IMG/VR virus record: IMGVR_UViG_3300029827_000004
Location: 23,951 to 46,540 of that record
DNA: 22,590 nt
Strand: one strand, 5' to 3'
Source of the DNA: a virus
The translations under genes and the position numbers were made by a program. Positions 12,733 through 20,400 of the stretch are shown here, one piece after another. The notes beneath the pieces were generated by a model, which was not told where the DNA came from, did not search any database, and saw only the letters and a program-made list of their open reading frames with translations. Position 1 is the stretch's first letter. Each line of letters begins with the position of its first letter.

Positions 12733-13097
12733 ATAAACCTAAGAAAATAGTAGTTATGGATTTTGATGGAGTAATTCATAGTTATACATCTGGATGGAAA
12801 GGTGTTACTGAAATACCAGATCCACCAGTAAAAGGGGTTAAAAAGTTTATTGAGGAACTAAGAGAAAATTATAATGTTGTGATTGTATCAAGTAGAAGTG
12901 CTACTCCTGAGGGAAGGTATGCCATAAGAGACTGGCTTTTCTTAAATGACATAAAAGTTGATGATATAGTAAATATAAAACCACCTGCATTTGTGACGAT
13001 AGATGATAGGGCAATTTGTTTTAATGGTTCTTTTGAAGGTCTAAAAGAGCAAATTGATACATTTGAACCCTGGACCAGAAAGAGAAAATTATTATGA
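12729..13097 (+). CDS. HAD-family phosphatase-like protein
   Basis: 122 residues. Motif I is MDFDGVIHSY with nucleophile Asp11 and Asp13; motif II is the Ser-containing VIVSSRSAT (about 52-60); a Lys in INIKPPAFV region and the acidic FVTIDDRAI (about 89-97) give motifs III and IV. The compact size fits a capless phage HAD. Related folds include the 3'-phosphatase half of T4 Pnkp, which repairs cleaved tRNA ends. That is relevant because an RNA ligase lies in the same operon, but this subgroup has no proven substrate. Overlaps both neighbours by 4 nt (ATGA). Confidence 0.8.
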   Translation: MNKPKKIVVMDFDGVIHSYTSGWKGVTEIPDPPVKGVKKFIEELRENYNVVIVSSRSATPEGRYAIRDWLFLNDIKVDDIVNIKPPAFVTIDDRAICFNGSFEGLKEQIDTFEPWTRKRKLL

Positions 13098-13519
13098 ATG
13101 AAAAATCATTAGTTAAGTCATTTAAGTCACTTAATGAAGTATTTAAACCAGGTGAAATTTCAAGAATATTGATAGAGGTAAATAAACTATTGGCAGAAGA
13201 AAAATTAGATTTTAGAATAGACTATTTAACAGATGAATATAAGACACATGAAATGAAACAATTCTTGATATTTGAAAAATACAAAGATAAATATAAAGAT
13301 TTAAGAGTAAACCATATTGATATACAATGTTGTAAACCTATGAAAAATATAGCTTTAAAGAGTTTTGATGCTGAAAAAATAACACCAGAAGATACATATA
13401 CTATAGAAACGTATTTTATAAGATTGAAACATATTGCAAAAGCGTATCATATATTAGGTCATGCAGAACTAGATGAAACAGGTAAACAATTTATATATAA
13501 GTTAGGTGATAAAAAATGA
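13094..13519 (+). CDS. Protein of unknown function in the long operon
   Basis: 141 residues, start and stop coupled to its neighbours by ATGA overlaps. Not recognised. Mixed alpha/beta and charged, no membrane segment. Cys-Cys occurs once (IDIQCCKPM). A helical end (FIRLKHIAKAYHILGHAEL) precedes the stop. Confidence 0.65.
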   Translation: MNEKSLVKSFKSLNEVFKPGEISRILIEVNKLLAEEKLDFRIDYLTDEYKTHEMKQFLIFEKYKDKYKDLRVNHIDIQCCKPMKNIALKSFDAEKITPEDTYTIETYFIRLKHIAKAYHILGHAELDETGKQFIYKLGDKK

Positions 13520-13743
13520 TTAAAAAAGATTATAATATTAAACTTAATGATTTTAATTTATTTATAAGAGATAGTAACGCTGATACACTACATTTGAATG
13601 TTTATAAAAATATATATAATAGCATCTCAATGAAATTAAATATCAATTTCAATCACTTATTATTAAGTGAAGCTGATATTAAGACAATTGAAAAAGGATT
13701 TTTATTTTTATTAAATAATAGTAAGGTAGGTGAAAAATTTTGA
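13516..13743 (+). CDS. Small protein of unknown function in the long operon
   Basis: 75 residues in an ATGA overlap with the gene before. The sequence is Asn-rich (many AAT codons), with a likely helical C-terminus. Nothing recognised. Confidence 0.6.
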   Translation: MIKKDYNIKLNDFNLFIRDSNADTLHLNVYKNIYNSISMKLNINFNHLLLSEADIKTIEKGFLFLLNNSKVGEKF

Positions 13744-13949
13744 AATTAACTCCTGAGAATGTGTTTAGATTAAAAAATATACATGATAATGAATTATTAG
13801 GTATTTTGTCACTGGTGGCTTATGGTGAATATGACGATTTACCAGAACTAAGTAAGAATAGGATTCGAATTAAGTTACAAGATTTAAAAATATCTCTAAA
13901 TTATATAATAATTCAATATTTGGAGGAATCAAAAAAAAATGAGTATTGA
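13740..13949 (+). CDS. Small helical protein of unknown function
   Basis: 69 residues from a TTG start overlapping the previous stop, with GGTAGGTG upstream. Likely helical throughout (VFRLKNIHDNELLGILSLVA, then IRIKLQDLKISLNYIIIQYL). It overlaps the next gene by 11 nt. Confidence 0.6.
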   Translation: MKLTPENVFRLKNIHDNELLGILSLVAYGEYDDLPELSKNRIRIKLQDLKISLNYIIIQYLEESKKNEY

Positions 13950-14232
13950 GAAAATGTCTTTTTCTATAGGTGGTAAAGATATTACAGGAATAGAAGCAAA
14001 AAAGAGTATGAAAAAAAGAAAAGAAAAATGTAATTTCTGTAGTAATGAATTATATCTTCATGACGAAGCATATTTTTTTGAATTAGAATATAAAGATATT
14101 TGTACTATTAAATTTTGCCAAGAATGTTTTATAACTTTTTTTAGTAGTATTTATAAGCAAATTAAAGGTTTAAAAATTAAAACAATAATAGATTTAGAAA
14201 ATGAGGAGGTGTCGGAAGATGAAACAATATAA
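13939..14232 (+). CDS. Small protein with a zinc-binding cysteine pair set
   Basis: 97 residues, GGAGG 12 nt upstream. CNFC at about 31-34 and CQEC at about 61-64, separated by about 27 residues, form a typical four-Cys zinc ribbon. The N-terminus is basic (KKSMKKRKEK). Could be a nucleic-acid-binding or bridging protein. Overlaps the next gene. Confidence 0.7.
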   Translation: MSIEKMSFSIGGKDITGIEAKKSMKKRKEKCNFCSNELYLHDEAYFFELEYKDICTIKFCQECFITFFSSIYKQIKGLKIKTIIDLENEEVSEDETI

Positions 14233-14545
14233 CTATATATTCTATTTACATTTAATAGATTTAAAAAAAATGATGAAAGTAAGTGAATTTGTTCCATTTC
14301 CATATAGGACTAAAGAACCTATAAATACTACAGAAAAATATTTCAACATTTGTGAAGAGGTAATGAAATTATCTGTAGAAGAATTGAAAAACCCTAAATT
14401 AAAATTATTCAAGAATATAAAACAAGGACTACTATCAATAGGTTTAATAGGTACAAGTAATATTGCTGTAGTGATAGTAAACATGTTATCTTTAGGAGAG
14501 GTAAATATAAATGATTTTAAAGAATGTGATGGTGAAGAAGGATGA
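14219..14545 (+). CDS. Protein of unknown function in the long operon
   Basis: 108 residues. ATG 14219 is chosen because GAGGAGGTG (14203-14211) precedes it; the ATG at 14201 would lie before that site. Not recognised. The N-terminal segment YNYIFYLHLIDLKKMMK suggests an amphipathic helix or strand pair. Residues about 70-95 are fairly hydrophobic (LLSIGLIGTSNIAVVIVNML), possibly one membrane helix. Confidence 0.65.
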   Translation: MKQYNYIFYLHLIDLKKMMKVSEFVPFPYRTKEPINTTEKYFNICEEVMKLSVEELKNPKLKLFKNIKQGLLSIGLIGTSNIAVVIVNMLSLGEVNINDFKECDGEEG

Positions 14546-14853
14546 CAGATGTAATAAAAGAAATAGAGAAAGATGAAATATATTCACTTTGTATTAGTTT
14601 TGTATCACATACAGGTTTAATAGACGGAAGTAATAAATTTGTATTAAATAAATGGGGAGAAAATTTTTCAAATTCTAAATTTCCAGATGATTTCCTAGAA
14701 GAATTTTATCAATTACTCAAAAAGTATTATGCAGGTTATTATATGTCAGGATATAATCTGGAAACTTTAATTCCAACAGATAAAGAAATTCAAAAGAGAC
14801 AGGAAGAACAAGAAGTTCAAACAATAGAAAAGTTAAAAAAGCTAACTATATGA
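14542..14853 (+). CDS. Protein of unknown function in the long operon
   Basis: 103 residues, ATGA overlap with the gene before and GAAGG upstream. Not recognised. Acidic N-terminal helix, FPDDFLEEFYQLLKKYYAGYY in the middle, Gln/Glu-rich charged helix at the end. Confidence 0.6.
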   Translation: MTDVIKEIEKDEIYSLCISFVSHTGLIDGSNKFVLNKWGENFSNSKFPDDFLEEFYQLLKKYYAGYYMSGYNLETLIPTDKEIQKRQEEQEVQTIEKLKKLTI

Positions 14854-14910
14854 TTAATATTACTAAGATAGAAGGATTTTTTAAAATCAATAGATTAAAG
14901 GAGATTCGCA

Positions 14911-15186
14911 ATGAATAAACAAGAATTATTAAATAAATTAGAAGATAAAGTATTTGAAATAACTAAAGATCAAGGGTTTTTTACTTATTTATACAAAGAT
15001 GTTAAATATACTTATGGTGTTTCGGTATTTGCTGAAAAAATTATATTCAACATATTTGAAGTTAAAAAGAAATTATTTGGTAAACAAGACTATAAACCAA
15101 TAAAATTATATGAATTAACTCAAAAAGAATTTGAAATATTGATGCATAATACATTTCAAGATTTCATTGAGAAAAATAAGATATAA
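14911..15186 (+). CDS. Protein of unknown function in the long operon
   Basis: 91 residues with AAAGGAGAT upstream. Not recognised. Helix, central beta strands (FFTYLYKDVKYTYGVSVF), then a second helical region. The preceding 57 nt hold no gene and no clear terminator. Confidence 0.65.
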   Translation: MNKQELLNKLEDKVFEITKDQGFFTYLYKDVKYTYGVSVFAEKIIFNIFEVKKKLFGKQDYKPIKLYELTQKEFEILMHNTFQDFIEKNKI

Positions 15187-15197
15187 GGAGATTTACG

Positions 15198-15602
15198 ATG
15201 AATAAATTTAAACATGTTGAAGCATATTGTTTTATGGAATATACGTGTGAAAAAAACCATAAACATATTGAAATATTATGGAATTCCAGAGATGGTGTAA
15301 CACCATTTATAATACAATGCAATCAATGTGATGGTATGATGCAACATAGTAATTGGCATTATGATACAAGATATGTTTCAAATACTTTAAACCATTTGAA
15401 AGATGGTCAAAGATATTTTGTTGATATAGATGAAAAATTATATATTGAAAATATTAAAAAATTAATTGAAGAATATAAATCAGATGAAGAATATATAAAA
15501 TATTTAAAAAATAATATATATAAAGCATTAAATGGTAGATTTAGAGAAGTTGTAAATCTGGGTGAACCAGGGATAAAAACATATAAGAAAGAGGTAATAT
15601 AA
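15198..15602 (+). CDS. Phage protein with a Cys-pair zinc site
   Basis: 134 residues, AAGGAGAT upstream. The N-terminal half has the pattern NSRDGVTPFIIQCNQCDGMMQH followed by WHYDTRYV. This is familiar from small phage proteins that carry a CxxC and a GxMxH segment after a DGVTPF motif. Function not known to me. The C-terminal half is a charged helix. Stop and next start overlap (TAATG). Confidence 0.7.
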   Translation: MNKFKHVEAYCFMEYTCEKNHKHIEILWNSRDGVTPFIIQCNQCDGMMQHSNWHYDTRYVSNTLNHLKDGQRYFVDIDEKLYIENIKKLIEEYKSDEEYIKYLKNNIYKALNGRFREVVNLGEPGIKTYKKEVI

Positions 15603-15871
15603 TGAACATTTTTGACAAAAATTTATATAAACCTATATCAATTAAAGAATTCAGTACACAATTATATCCTGATATAAAATATATAAATATAGAAATAAAT
15701 AAAAATTCAACATTAAAAACTGATATAACATCCTTTGTAAATGATGAAACTCTAAAACCAGGTGATACTATAAAAGTATGGAACAACGGATATATGATGG
15801 AAGTTTTAATAGGTGAAATGGCTATTATATATAAACATGAAACATTAATAATTTATCCAAAAAAGATATGA
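15602..15871 (+). CDS. Small protein of unknown function
   Basis: 89 residues, overlapping the gene before by 1 nt with GAGGT upstream. Beta-rich sequence: NDETLKPGDTIKVWNNGYMM, then VLIGEMAIIYKHETLIIYP. Its last codons and the following leader are tandemly duplicated (15850-15911). Confidence 0.65.
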   Translation: MNIFDKNLYKPISIKEFSTQLYPDIKYINIEINKNSTLKTDITSFVNDETLKPGDTIKVWNNGYMMEVLIGEMAIIYKHETLIIYPKKI

Positions 15872-15911
15872 AAAAGAGGTAATTTATCCAAAAAAATATA
15901 TGAAAAGAGGT
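15850..15911 (+). repeat. 31-bp tandem duplication before the RNA ligase gene
   Basis: Two adjacent copies of a unit starting AATTTATCCAAAAAA and ending AAGAGGT (15850-15880 and 15881-15911) with a few changes. The second copy supplies the ligase ribosome site. Confidence 0.75.
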
Positions 15912-15917
15912 AATAAC

Positions 15918-16523
15918 ATGAGAAAAATACCAACATTATTTAAACGTGATTCAGAAACAAGATTAGTTACCCAGGAAATAACACCAGGATGTGAATGGGT
16001 TTTTGAAGATTTTAAGAATAATATTATAGGTACTAGAAAATATGACGGTACCGCATGTCTTATTAAAAATAATAGAATTTATAAAAGATATGATTGTAAG
16101 AAAGGTAAAAAACCACCAGCAGGTTTTATCCCTTCCCAAGAACCAGATGAAATAACTGGTCATTATCCAGGATGGTTAGAGTGCAATCCTAACAATCCAG
16201 AGGATAAATATCATTTTGAAGGATTATTGAATTTATATGAAACTGAAGCTAAATATAATCCTTTTTATACATTTTACAATGGTACTTATGAATTAATTGG
16301 CGAAAAAATACAAGGCAACCTAGAAAAGATAGATGGTCATATTTTAATCGCACACGGTAATGAAAGAATACCGGTTGGAAAAATTTCTTATGAAACTATA
16401 AAAGAATACCTTTTTAATAATGATATAGAAGGTATAGTATTTTATCATTTCAATGTGGATACATTACATTCTACAATGTGTAAAATTAAAAAGAAAGATT
16501 TTGGATTCAAGAGAGGTAATTAA
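15918..16523 (+). CDS. RNA ligase of the RLIG1 (C12orf29)-like family
   Basis: 201 residues; ATG 15918 follows AAGAGG by 7 nt. Nucleotidyltransferase motif I is GTRKYDGTACL with the predicted adenylated Lys41. Then come KRYDCKKGKKPP (51-67, Arg/Asp of motif Ia type), GHYPGWLE (81-88), YELIGEKIQGN (124-134, acidic motif III), HILIAHG (141-147), IEGIVFY (170-176, motif IV) and CKIKKKDFGF (188-197, Lys pair of motif V). Order and wording match vertebrate RLIG1 (EKVDGT, GHIPGW, LELIGTNINGN, LLIPHG, IEGIVW) as I recall it, an enzyme joining 5'-phosphate and 3'-hydroxyl RNA ends. As last gene of a phage operon it could seal tRNA halves: the permuted tRNAs at 4102-4465 need a join in the anticodon loop. 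That link is inference. Confidence 0.85.
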   Translation: MRKIPTLFKRDSETRLVTQEITPGCEWVFEDFKNNIIGTRKYDGTACLIKNNRIYKRYDCKKGKKPPAGFIPSQEPDEITGHYPGWLECNPNNPEDKYHFEGLLNLYETEAKYNPFYTFYNGTYELIGEKIQGNLEKIDGHILIAHGNERIPVGKISYETIKEYLFNNDIEGIVFYHFNVDTLHSTMCKIKKKDFGFKRGN

Positions 16524-16554
16524 AAAAAGTTTAATAATAATATCCATTTTGGTG

Positions 16555-16583
16555 TTGACATATCCATTATGGTATCATATAAT
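16555..16583 (+). promoter_or_regulatory. Promoter with direct-repeat operator
   Basis: TTGACA (16555-16560), 17-nt spacer, TATAAT (16578-16583). ATATCCATTTTGGTG and ATATCCATTATGGTA, about 20 bp apart, flank the -35, and the second includes the palindrome CCATTATGG. This operator differs from the ACATAATGTAA type. Confidence 0.85.
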
Positions 16584-16636
16584 AATATCAGATGTTAGAG
16601 TTAACATCTGATTACACTAGAAAGGAGATATAACAG

Positions 16637-16813
16637 ATGGGTTTTTTTAAAATACAATGCAATATTACGAGTTGTCAACATCATGTACCGTCTAAAGATG
16701 GTGGATATTGTAACAAAGGATTTTTTGATAGTTGCCCAATGACTACAACATCAGGTAACGACAAAGTCAAAGACTACCACAATCAAAGACGTAATAAGTA
16801 TAAAAATAAGTAA
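16637..16813 (+). CDS. Small cysteine-containing protein
   Basis: 58 residues with a strong AAAGGAGAT site. QCNITSCQHH near the N-terminus and YCNKGFFDSCP in the middle form a likely zinc-binding set (Cys8, Cys13, Cys25, Cys33, plus His). The C-terminus is basic (YHNQRRNKYKNK). Own promoter and own terminator, so a single-gene unit. The family is not known to me, though this type of Cys-rich small protein is common in Clostridium phages. Confidence 0.8.
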   Translation: MGFFKIQCNITSCQHHVPSKDGGYCNKGFFDSCPMTTTSGNDKVKDYHNQRRNKYKNK

Positions 16814-16815
16814 CT

Positions 16816-16841
16816 GGTGGGATACAAACCCACCTGTTTTT
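16816..16841 (+). terminator. Intrinsic terminator
   Basis: Stem GGTGGG/CCCACC (16816-16821 with 16829-16834), 7-nt loop, TG then a T-run. Confidence 0.75.
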
Positions 16842-16861
16842 AATAAAGGGGGTGATTTTCA

Positions 16862-17323
16862 TTGAATAATAAATTTATTTTAGATGTATGTTGTGGAAGT
16901 AAAATGTTTTATTACGATAAAAACAACAAAAATACTGTGTATATGGATAATAGAGAATATGAAGATATTCTTTGTGATGGCCGAAAATTAGAAGTAAATC
17001 CTGATATTATAGGCGATTTTAGGAAAATACCATTTGAAGATAGCACTTTTAAATTAGTTATATTTGATCCGCCACATTTAATAAAAGTTGGCGAAAAAAG
17101 TTGGTTAGCGAAAAAATATGGAAGATTAAATGAAAATTGGAAAGAAGATATAAAAACTGGGTTTTCTGAATGCTTTAGAGTTTTAGAAAACCATGGTATT
17201 CTAATTTTTAAATGGAATGAAGAACAAATTAAGTTAAATGAAATACTAAATTTGACTAAATATAAACCACTGTTTGGAAATAAACGAAATAAAACTCATT
17301 GGATAGTATTTATAAAAATATAG
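16862..17323 (+). CDS. SAM-dependent methyltransferase
   Basis: 153 residues from TTG 16862 with a GGGGGTG site. Motif I is ILDVCCGSKMF (residues about 6-16), an acidic end of strand 2 at YMDNREY, and the catalytic-type motif IV is FDPPHL near 72-77, as in amino-methyltransferases (DPPY/H class). The end is KTHWIVFIK. From the motif it should methylate an exocyclic amine, adenine N6 or cytosine N4 in DNA, or a base in RNA. The protein is short, with no target-recognition domain. It heads a run of genes that ends with a cytosine-C5-type enzyme, so host-restriction evasion is plausible. Confidence 0.8.
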   Translation: MNNKFILDVCCGSKMFYYDKNNKNTVYMDNREYEDILCDGRKLEVNPDIIGDFRKIPFEDSTFKLVIFDPPHLIKVGEKSWLAKKYGRLNENWKEDIKTGFSECFRVLENHGILIFKWNEEQIKLNEILNLTKYKPLFGNKRNKTHWIVFIKI

Positions 17324-17333
17324 GGGTGATTTT

Positions 17334-17549
17334 GTGTATAAGATAAAATCAGATGAATTAAGATTATTTATTAAAAATAAAGGTCTTACAATAAAGGCAA
17401 TTTCAAAAGATATGGGTTTACAACCTGCTTCTTTAAGTCGTAAAATAGCCAATGATAGAAAATTTACGATTAATGATCTAATAATGATCTGTGAGATCGT
17501 CGATGTTGATATCAAATGTTTTATAAAAAATTATTTAATTAAAATTTAA
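17334..17549 (+). CDS. Small XRE-type HTH regulator
   Basis: 71 residues from GTG 17334 with GGGGTG 8 nt upstream. RLFIKNKGLTIKAISKDMGLQPASLSRKI is a standard helix-turn-helix, followed by NDLIMICEIVDVDIKCF. One domain only, so probably a dimeric Cro-like DNA-binding protein. It is translationally close to the methyltransferase before it. Confidence 0.85.
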   Translation: MYKIKSDELRLFIKNKGLTIKAISKDMGLQPASLSRKIANDRKFTINDLIMICEIVDVDIKCFIKNYLIKI

Positions 17550-17586
17550 AGGAATAAATAAATTATATAAAAGGAGATAATCAAAA

Positions 17587-17763
17587 ATGGCGTATTGTGA
17601 TAGATGTGATGGTGATTTAATATACATTGGTGCTGATGATACATGGTTATATTACAAATGTAACGACTGTGATAATAATATGAAATTCAGTAAAAAAAAA
17701 ATAGAAGAAAGAAAAGAAGAAGAATATGAAAGATTAAAAGAAGAAAGAAGAAAATATAGATAA
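17587..17763 (+). CDS. Small zinc-finger protein with charged tail
   Basis: 58 residues, AAGGAGAT upstream. YCDRCDGD at the start and YKCNDCDNN near residues 24-31 give two CxxC pairs for one zinc. The remainder (about 34-58) is a very charged Lys/Glu/Arg helix, likely coiled coil. The stop overlaps the next start (TAATG). Confidence 0.8.
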   Translation: MAYCDRCDGDLIYIGADDTWLYYKCNDCDNNMKFSKKKIEERKEEEYERLKEERRKYR

Positions 17764-18437
17764 TGGAAAATAAAATAATATTAGATTTGTGCGGGGGTAC
17801 AGGTATGTGGTCGCTACCATATAAAGAGAATAGATATAATGTAAAAGTATTAACCCTGCCAGATTATGACATTACAAAATGGAAAGAATGGGAATGGCTA
17901 TTAAAACTTATTGAAAATAATGAAATATATGGGATTCTGTGTGCTCCACCATGCACAATGTTTAGTATTGCAAGAAATGATAAAACGGCAAAAGAGCCAA
18001 GAGATTTAAGAGCAGGTATGAAAATTGTCCAAACATGCTTAGATATTATCCATGAATGTTTGTATCATTCTTATAAAAAAAGTTCTAAAGGTTTAAAGTT
18101 TTGGGCGTTAGAAAATCCATACTCAGGGTATCTTAAAAGATTTTTAGGTGAGCCTTATTTAGTATTCCAACCTTACGAATACGGCGATCCATACACAAAG
18201 AAGACTGCCCTATGGGGACAATTTAATAAACCTAAAAAAAATCCGGTTAAAAAAAGAAATTTTGAACACCCAACTACAAAAGGTGCAAGTGATTTTGTAA
18301 GTTGTGTCGAACATTTTACAGATCTGAAAAATATACCAGATGGTTACCGAGAAAAAACTGGCTATTCAAAAAGGTCTATATTGAGAAGTATGACACCTTT
18401 AGGTTTTGCAAACCAATTTTACAAAGCTAATAAATAA
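17763..18437 (+). CDS. Cytosine-C5 DNA methyltransferase-like protein
   Basis: 224 residues, 1-nt overlap with the zinc-finger gene. Motif I ILDLCGGTGMWS at the N-terminus, catalytic motif IV CAPPCTMFS (Pro-Cys near 62-63), and the ENV-type motif VI ALENPYSG near 119-126. These are hallmarks of C5-cytosine methyltransferases. The protein is shorter than full enzymes (usually above 300) and little space remains for a target-recognition region, although KKTALWGQF resembles the segment after motif VIII in small phage forms. Likely acts on phage DNA to block host restriction; reduced activity cannot be excluded. Confidence 0.8.
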   Translation: MENKIILDLCGGTGMWSLPYKENRYNVKVLTLPDYDITKWKEWEWLLKLIENNEIYGILCAPPCTMFSIARNDKTAKEPRDLRAGMKIVQTCLDIIHECLYHSYKKSSKGLKFWALENPYSGYLKRFLGEPYLVFQPYEYGDPYTKKTALWGQFNKPKKNPVKKRNFEHPTTKGASDFVSCVEHFTDLKNIPDGYREKTGYSKRSILRSMTPLGFANQFYKANK

Positions 18438-18508
18438 CAATCGCTGGTTACAAACGTGGTTGGTGGACACACCAAAAGCACTTAATTAATGAAAGTGAGG
18501 TAATGTAA

Positions 18509-18790
18509 ATGTCAAATGAATTAAAAAAGAAGTTTAAAGCTGGCGACAAAGTAAAAATTAAAAAATGCGATGAAGATTTATTCTTTATTTGCGGAATACA
18601 TAATCATATGACAGAAGAAAGTATAAAAATATGTTTTGGTATTGCTTTTATCGGCTTTAATACTTGTTGGAAAGATGAATTAATCGGTGAAATTTATTTG
18701 GTAGGAAAATATAATCATTATATTATTAGAAGCGAAAACGATTATTATATATTTTGTAATGATTACGAAGAAATGGAGTCGATGATATAA
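18509..18790 (+). CDS. Small SH3/KOW-like protein of unknown function
   Basis: 93 residues with GAGG upstream. LKKKFKAGDKVKIKKCDEDL at the start is the usual first strand-loop of an SH3-like beta barrel; the rest is beta-rich (KYNHYIIRSENDYYIFCNDY). Function not known. It is 71 nt after the cytosine methyltransferase; the gap holds a TTGGTG/CACCAA dyad. Confidence 0.65.
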   Translation: MSNELKKKFKAGDKVKIKKCDEDLFFICGIHNHMTEESIKICFGIAFIGFNTCWKDELIGEIYLVGKYNHYIIRSENDYYIFCNDYEEMESMI

Positions 18791-18843
18791 ATGCGAATAT
18801 TTAGATAAATATATTTGTTGTGATTGTTGCAATTTAAAAGAAA

Positions 18844-18878
18844 AAAAACCTAGTTTTTAATTATCTAGGTTTTTTTTT
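18844..18878. terminator. Two-way terminator between convergent genes
   Basis: Stem AAAAACCTAG/CTAGGTTTTT (18844-18853 with 18865-18874), 11-nt loop, T-run on the plus strand and matching A-run for the minus strand. The stop of the minus-strand membrane protein overlaps it. Confidence 0.85.
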
Positions 18879-20400
18879 ATTTCGCAACTTTTTCATTTGT
18901 TTTATTATTTGTTCTTCTAGTTGTAGTATTTTCTGTAAATGCTAGACCGTCGTTCACTAAATTTTTTCTGACTTTTTTCCAATCATTATCTTTAGTAATT
19001 AAATATTTGAAAGTTTTTTTTGATATGACTTCATTTTCTTTTAAAGCTTTTACCTGATTTTTAATAATTGCATATTTGTCCCAAAATGTTAATTCCTCAG
19101 ATTCTAAGCTATCCTTAAAAATTTTTGTCTTATCCTTAAAATTTTTAGGATTATCCTTAAAATTTTCTGGGTTATCCTTAAAATTTTCTAGGTTATCCTT
19201 AAAAAATTTTGTCTTATCCTTAAAATTTTTAGGATTATCCTTAAAATTTTCTGGGTTATCCTTAAAATTTTTTGGGTTATCCTTAAAATTAATTGAATGT
19301 TTTAAGTTATCCTTAAAATTTTCTGGGTTATCCTTAAAATTTTTAAGGTTGTCTTTATCTTGACTAGAAATTCCTAGTATACCTTTGGTATCACTTGTTT
19401 CTAGCTGTTTTTTATCTTTAAAATTCTCAAGCTTGCTTAAGCTGTTCATATTATTATCCTTAAAATTTTTAGGATTGTCTTTAAAATCATTTAAAATTTC
19501 TAAGCTATACTCAGATGTTTTTAGGTCATCCTTAAAATTTTCTGAGTTATCCTTAAAAAGTTTTAGGTTATCCTTAAAATTTTTAGGATTATCCTTAAAA
19601 TTTTCTGAGTTATCCTTAAAAAGTTTTAAGTTATCCTTAAAATTTTTAGGATTATCTTTAAAAATTTTTAAGTTATCTTTAAAATTTTTTCTTGTCTCAA
19701 AATATGGTTTCATTAATTTTATTCTTAGCCGATCAAAAAAAATTGTTTTCAACATATGCAAGATCGATATTTTATCCTGCATTTCATTTTCGATAGGTGT
19801 AGTAAAATTTTTATATTTCTTATCGTGTTTTAAAGTGTTTATTGTTATAATACTAATATCAAGCATAATACATATTAAAATAGTAACTATTTGACCTATT
19901 AAAGGTGTATCTAATCTTATTACTTTAATTAAGGTGTTATAATTTCCAATGATACTAATGGGAACTAGTATCATTGTTATCATATTTATAACACCATAAC
20001 TTTTATTAAAATATAAATATACCTGAGTCTTAATAGCAGCTACATAAAAAGTAAGTATTTGAATAATCGTTAAAACTACTATTAAGGCGATGGATAGAAA
20101 ACTAACATAAAACAATCCATATCCCATAGGTGTTAATATAATAGAAGACAGCATCAATAAAAATAATAAAACTGTCATAAATTTAGTATTAGCTATACTT
20201 TCAAGATAATTTAATTTGCTTTCAACCCTATCGTGATCCATTCTTATTTTAAAAGCATCTATTTCTTTTTGTTTTAATTCAGTTTCTAGCATTAGATTTT
20301 CTACTCTATTTTTAACATTAGTCTTTCTTATATCTTTTTTAAATTTATTACAAAAATCAATTAAATTTACTACTACATTTTTATTTTCTTTATTACTCAT
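18877..20400 (-). CDS. Membrane protein with a long FKDN heptad-repeat domain
   Basis: 507 residues from the ATG at 20400, chosen because AGAAGGTGA lies just before it and it overlaps the upstream stop by 8 nt; an ATG at 20418 has no ribosome site. Order: a polar helical N-terminus (1-72), four hydrophobic segments (about 74-90, 95-120, 135-155, 168-190), a short linker, then about 210 residues (about 235-445) built from heptads of the form NFKDNPK or NFKDNLE with 22 copies of FKD, then a basic C-terminus (DKYAIIKNQVKAL, then KTFKYLITKDNDWKKVRKNL) that could be a small winged-helix-like domain. Last gene of a minus-strand operon under a separate promoter. I do not know the family. A lysogenic-conversion or exclusion role is conceivable, unproven. 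Confidence 0.75.
   Translation of the reverse strand: MSNKENKNVVVNLIDFCNKFKKDIRKTNVKNRVENLMLETELKQKEIDAFKIRMDHDRVESKLNYLESIANTKFMTVLLFLLMLSSIILTPMGYGLFYVSFLSIALIVVLTIIQILTFYVAAIKTQVYLYFNKSYGVINMITMILVPISIIGNYNTLIKVIRLDTPLIGQIVTILICIMLDISIITINTLKHDKKYKNFTTPIENEMQDKISILHMLKTIFFDRLRIKLMKPYFETRKNFKDNLKIFKDNPKNFKDNLKLFKDNSENFKDNPKNFKDNLKLFKDNSENFKDDLKTSEYSLEILNDFKDNPKNFKDNNMNSLSKLENFKDKKQLETSDTKGILGISSQDKDNLKNFKDNPENFKDNLKHSINFKDNPKNFKDNPENFKDNPKNFKDKTKFFKDNLENFKDNPENFKDNPKNFKDKTKIFKDSLESEELTFWDKYAIIKNQVKALKENEVISKKTFKYLITKDNDWKKVRKNLVNDGLAFTENTTTRRTNNKTNEKVAK
19109..19690 (-). repeat. 21-bp coding repeat array
   Basis: Plus-strand units of the type TTATCCTTAAAATTTTTAGGA recur at 21-bp steps (one heptad each), with a few interrupted units around 19330-19430 and 19490-19520. 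All lie in frame in the membrane protein, so slippage would change length by whole heptads. Confidence 0.9.

Noticed and set aside
18786-18857. Cys-rich peptide (ICCDCCNLK)
   Set aside because: It has no start codon or ribosome site and runs into the terminator stem. At most it is a remnant.
19109-19690. CRISPR array or non-coding satellite
   Set aside because: The 21-bp units have no unique spacers and lie in frame in a minus-strand membrane protein. The plus-strand frames at 19076-19363 and 19385-19894 are mirrors of the same repeat.
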